DNA from: Chloroflexota bacterium
GTDB lineage: Bacteria; Chloroflexota; Limnocylindria; QHBO01
Direction: 5' to 3'
NCBI GenBank assembly: GCA_024636135.1
Contig: JAGXHP010000166.1
Span: forward strand, 1 to 5,117
DNA length: 5,117 nucleotides
Shown: positions 1 to 5,117 of the stretch, piece by piece
Layout of the letters: every line of letters begins with the position of its first letter
Position numbering within the stretch: the stretch's first letter is position 1
The notes under the pieces: generated by a model
Seen by the model: the letters and a program-made list of their open reading frames with translations, nothing else
Database searches by the model: none
What the model was told of the DNA's origin: nothing
Position numbers and translations under genes: made by a program

Positions 1-21
1 CTCCAGGGCTTTGAGGAATAG
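1..21 (+). CDS. Possible 3' end of the upstream gene (rpoB expected)
   Basis: Frame 1 reads LQGFEE and then stops with TAG at 19-21. Conserved bacterial gene order places rpoB directly upstream of rpoC, and a short acidic ending would suit an RpoB C-terminus. Six residues cannot identify a protein, so the assignment rests only on gene order. The other two frames give no recognisable RpoB ending such as the usual KELQSLGL stretch. If the stop is real, the rpoB-rpoC gap is about 130 bases, wide enough for a separate leader. The upstream gene could equally end before the window. Confidence 0.25.
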   Translation, partial: LQGFEE

Positions 22-113
22 CTCGCGCACCGCGGCGCCGGGGACGGCGTCGCGCGTGCTCCCACATCGGTCCATCCTGAGCCGGGGTCTGGTCCACCCT
101 GGCAACGAGCGCA

Positions 114-134
114 GCAGCGGCGTCATGCCGCCGC
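114..134 (+). other. Small hairpin next to the rpoC ribosome binding site
   Basis: Bases 117-121 (GCGGC) pair with 127-131 (GCCGC) around a 5-nt loop. After one A/C mismatch the stem extends by two more pairs, 114-115 with 133-134. The 3' arm ends directly against the AGGAG at 135-139. In the mRNA this could shorten the effective distance between upstream sequence and the ribosome binding site or modulate access to it. Short GC-rich stems are common by chance in this base composition, so a function is only inferred. Confidence 0.3.
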
Positions 135-139
135 AGGAG
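135..139 (+). promoter_or_regulatory. Ribosome binding site of rpoC (AGGAG)
   Basis: AGGAG lies 13 nt upstream of the ATG at 153, longer than the usual 5-9 nt. It is the only good anti-16S match in the spacer. The start itself is not in doubt: translation from 153 gives the canonical beta' opening (MLEVNNFDAIRISLASP), and an in-frame TGA at 78-80 rules out an ATG-initiated extension. Confidence 0.6.
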
Positions 140-152
140 TTCACCGCCGCTC

Positions 153-4598
<4,446 letters not shown>

Positions 4599-4623
4599 CC
4601 GATCGCCCGATCCACGTTCCGTC

Positions 4624-4652
4624 CGAGGGGCGGCCACCGCGGCCGCCCCTCG
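4624..4652 (+). terminator. Hairpin terminator candidate after rpoC, lacking a U-tract
   Basis: Bases 4624-4635 and 4641-4652 form a perfect 12-bp GC-rich stem with a 5-nt loop (ACCGC), starting 25 nt after the rpoC stop. No T-run follows; the next bases are ACGCGCGTCCC. Stem-only terminators of this kind are reported in GC-rich Actinobacteria, and the position directly after the gene and before a new promoter supports termination or 3'-end protection of the rpoBC mRNA. Since the stem is perfect it could act for either strand, but no gene on the minus strand is supported here. Confidence 0.7.
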
Positions 4653-4751
4653 ACGCGCGTCCCGGCCCATGCGACCTTCGCTCGCAACCCCCGGAGCTCC
4701 CGGCATGGCCAGTCGCGGGGGGAGGGCGACCACTGATCCACGCGCGGGAGT

Positions 4752-4772
4752 ATCGGCCAGGATGTGGCCGAT
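4752..4772. repeat. Inverted repeat, 8-bp arms, 5-nt centre
   Basis: ATCGGCCA at 4752-4759 is the exact reverse complement of TGGCCGAT at 4765-4772, around GGATG. It shares the core TCGGCCA-N5-TGGCCG with the repeat at 4847-4863. It could be a protein-binding dyad or a small RNA hairpin. There is no T-run after it on either strand, so a classical terminator is unlikely. Confidence 0.6.
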
Positions 4773-4846
4773 CTCCCCACGGCCGTACCATGATCGGCGA
4801 CGAAGGGGTCTCCCGCATGGCCATCGCTCCCGGCGGCGGTCCAAGT

Positions 4847-4863
4847 CGGCCACTGCTTGGCCG
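4847..4863. repeat. Inverted repeat, 6-bp arms, 5-nt centre (second copy of the motif)
   Basis: CGGCCA at 4847-4852 and TGGCCG at 4858-4863 flank CTGCT. Arms, arm order and spacing match the dyad at 4752-4772, while the 5-nt centre and flanks differ. Centres are 93 bp apart. Conserved arms with a free centre are what a dimeric DNA-binding protein would leave, but two chance copies are possible in GC-rich DNA. Confidence 0.5.
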
Positions 4864-4891
4864 TTGCGCTCAGCGGCGAGCCAGGTGCCCG

Positions 4892-4932
4892 ACGCCGGCG
4901 CCACCACGCGCCCCACGACGGCGCCGCCACGC
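4892..4932. repeat. Imperfect 18-nt direct repeat, 23-bp period
   Basis: The 18 bases from 4892 and the 18 bases from 4915 agree at 16 positions; both contain CGGCGCC and end in CCACGC. The pair lies 30-70 bp upstream of the -35 element at 4962, a position from which an activator could act. Biased composition (G/C with few A) makes moderate repeats likely by chance. Confidence 0.45.
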
Positions 4933-4933
4933 T

Positions 4934-4957
4934 GCGCACGAGTCGACGGTGGTGCGC
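4934..4957. repeat. Inverted repeat just upstream of the -35 element
   Basis: GCGCAC at 4934-4939 pairs with GTGCGC at 4952-4957 across a 12-nt centre that includes the palindrome GTCGAC. It ends 4 nt before TTGACA, so a protein bound here would touch the polymerase. Function is unproven. Confidence 0.4.
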
Positions 4958-4961
4958 TCAA

Positions 4962-4991
4962 TTGACACTCCACCGGACACTTCCGTATACT
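4962..4991 (+). promoter_or_regulatory. Near-consensus housekeeping-sigma promoter
   Basis: TTGACA at 4962-4967 matches the -35 consensus in full. TATACT at 4986-4991 matches the -10 consensus at five of six positions (TATAAT). The spacer is 18 nt, within the accepted 16-18 range, and there is no extended TGn. Transcription would begin at about 4997-5001. The site lies after the rpoC hairpin, so it drives a separate unit and not rpoC. In DNA this GC-rich, a match this good is unlikely to be accidental. Confidence 0.85.
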
Positions 4992-5000
4992 CCGCGTTCG

Positions 5001-5020
5001 GTGTCCCGCGTGCGGGACGC
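5001..5020 (+). other. Hairpin at the predicted 5' end of the downstream transcript
   Basis: GTCCCG (5003-5008) pairs with CGGGAC (5013-5018) around a 4-nt loop. Adding a wobble pair (5002/5019) and a G-C pair (5001/5020) gives 8 bp. If transcription starts near 5000 the RNA would begin almost directly with this stem, a layout that can protect against 5' decay. The same bases would be the first codons of the frame starting at 5001 if that frame is translated, so the two readings compete. Confidence 0.5.
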
Positions 5021-5117
5021 CTTCGTGTGTGCCCGACTGAGCACAGGACTGGGCACCGTCGATGAACCCGAGAATCGGCAGCCGAATCGGCTCGTCGTGG
5101 GCGGCATCGGCCAGCAC
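5001..5117 (+). CDS. Possible start of the next gene, leaderless GTG, incomplete at window end
   Basis: The frame beginning with GTG at 5001 is open to the window end (39 codons, starting MSRVRDAFVCARLSTG if GTG is read as Met). By hand count its GC is about 77%, 49% and 79% at codon positions 1, 2 and 3, the order expected of real genes in GC-rich bacteria. The competing frame from ATG 5062 has its lowest GC at position 1, which argues against it. GTG 5001 lies 10 bases from the end of the TATACT element, with no room for a ribosome binding site, as in the leaderless mRNAs common in Actinobacteria. In-frame GTG codons at 5010, 5025 and 5097 are other possible starts. I do not recognise the product. 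It does not resemble the start of ribosomal protein S12, the common neighbour of rpoC. The sample is short, so the region could instead be an untranslated leader. Confidence 0.4.
   Translation, partial: MSRVRDAFVCARLSTGLGTVDEPENRQPNRLVVGGIGQH
5028..5056 (+). other. Two mutually exclusive stems in the downstream transcript
   Basis: TGTGC at 5028-5032 can pair with GCACA at 5041-5045 (8-nt loop). Overlapping bases GTGCCC at 5029-5034 can instead pair with GGGCAC at 5051-5056 (16-nt loop). The shared 5' arm means only one can form at a time. This is the geometry of a switching leader, but both stems are short and no U-tract follows. It matters only if the region is untranslated or translation-coupled. 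Confidence 0.35.

Larger units (their letters stand above)
4653..4961. other. Non-coding spacer with clustered short repeats
   Basis: About 309 bases without a convincing gene. The open frames on both strands give S/R/P/G-rich translations typical of GC-rich shadow frames, with no recognisable motif and no ribosome binding site at a good distance. The stretch is not featureless: it holds two related inverted repeats (4752-4772 and 4847-4863), an 18-nt imperfect direct repeat (4892-4909 and 4915-4932) and another inverted repeat ending just before the downstream -35 element (4934-4957). I see no tRNA, transposase remnant or riboswitch that I can name. Confidence 0.6.

Noticed and set aside
4752..4772. 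Second intrinsic terminator at the 8-bp inverted repeat
   Set aside because: No T-run follows on either strand, and no supported transcript would end here once the stronger 12-bp hairpin at 4624-4652 is accounted for.
4669..5065. Open frames of 91-112 codons on both strands between rpoC and the window end
   Set aside because: Translations are dominated by R, S, P, G and A, starts lack ribosome binding sites, and the frames cross the terminator hairpin or the promoter without regard to either.
5062..5117. ATG at 5062 as the start of the next gene
   Set aside because: It has only a weak AGGA 13 nt upstream, and its frame has the lowest GC at codon position 1, the wrong pattern for a GC-rich gene. 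The GTG frame from 5001 fits better, though neither is proven.

Overview
The window is GC-rich and holds one complete, intact gene on the + strand: rpoC, for the beta' subunit of bacterial RNA polymerase (1481 residues). The N-terminal wording, a helical insertion after the first zinc-binding domain and the downstream zinc site point to Actinobacteria. The insertion is far longer than the one I recall in Mycobacterium, which makes a deep actinobacterial lineage such as Thermoleophilia (Solirubrobacterales-like) my best guess. That placement is inference, because no rRNA or other marker is present.

Layout: bases 1-152 are the spacer upstream of rpoC, possibly with the last few codons of the preceding gene (rpoB is expected from conserved gene order). 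It carries an AGGAG ribosome binding site next to a small hairpin. rpoC fills 153-4598. A 12-bp perfect GC-rich hairpin without a T-run follows at 4624-4652 and probably ends the rpoBC transcript. Bases 4653-4961 show no convincing gene but hold several short inverted and direct repeats. A near-consensus housekeeping promoter (TTGACA, 18-nt spacer, TATACT) lies at 4962-4991. Beyond it, a frame opening with GTG at 5001 has coding-like composition and runs off the window. It may be a leaderless start of the next gene, or the region may be a structured leader of a gene that begins outside the window.

The window contains no mobile element, CRISPR array, tRNA, rRNA or defence system that I can support. 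The unusual content is inside a core gene and in its 3' flank. There is a roughly 180-residue proline-free coiled-coil insertion in beta', an acidic C-terminal tail with a canonical 12-residue EF-hand-like loop, and an extra barrel-sandwich repeat near the jaw. The flank carries a cluster of dyads and a strong promoter that separates the next gene from rpoBC.
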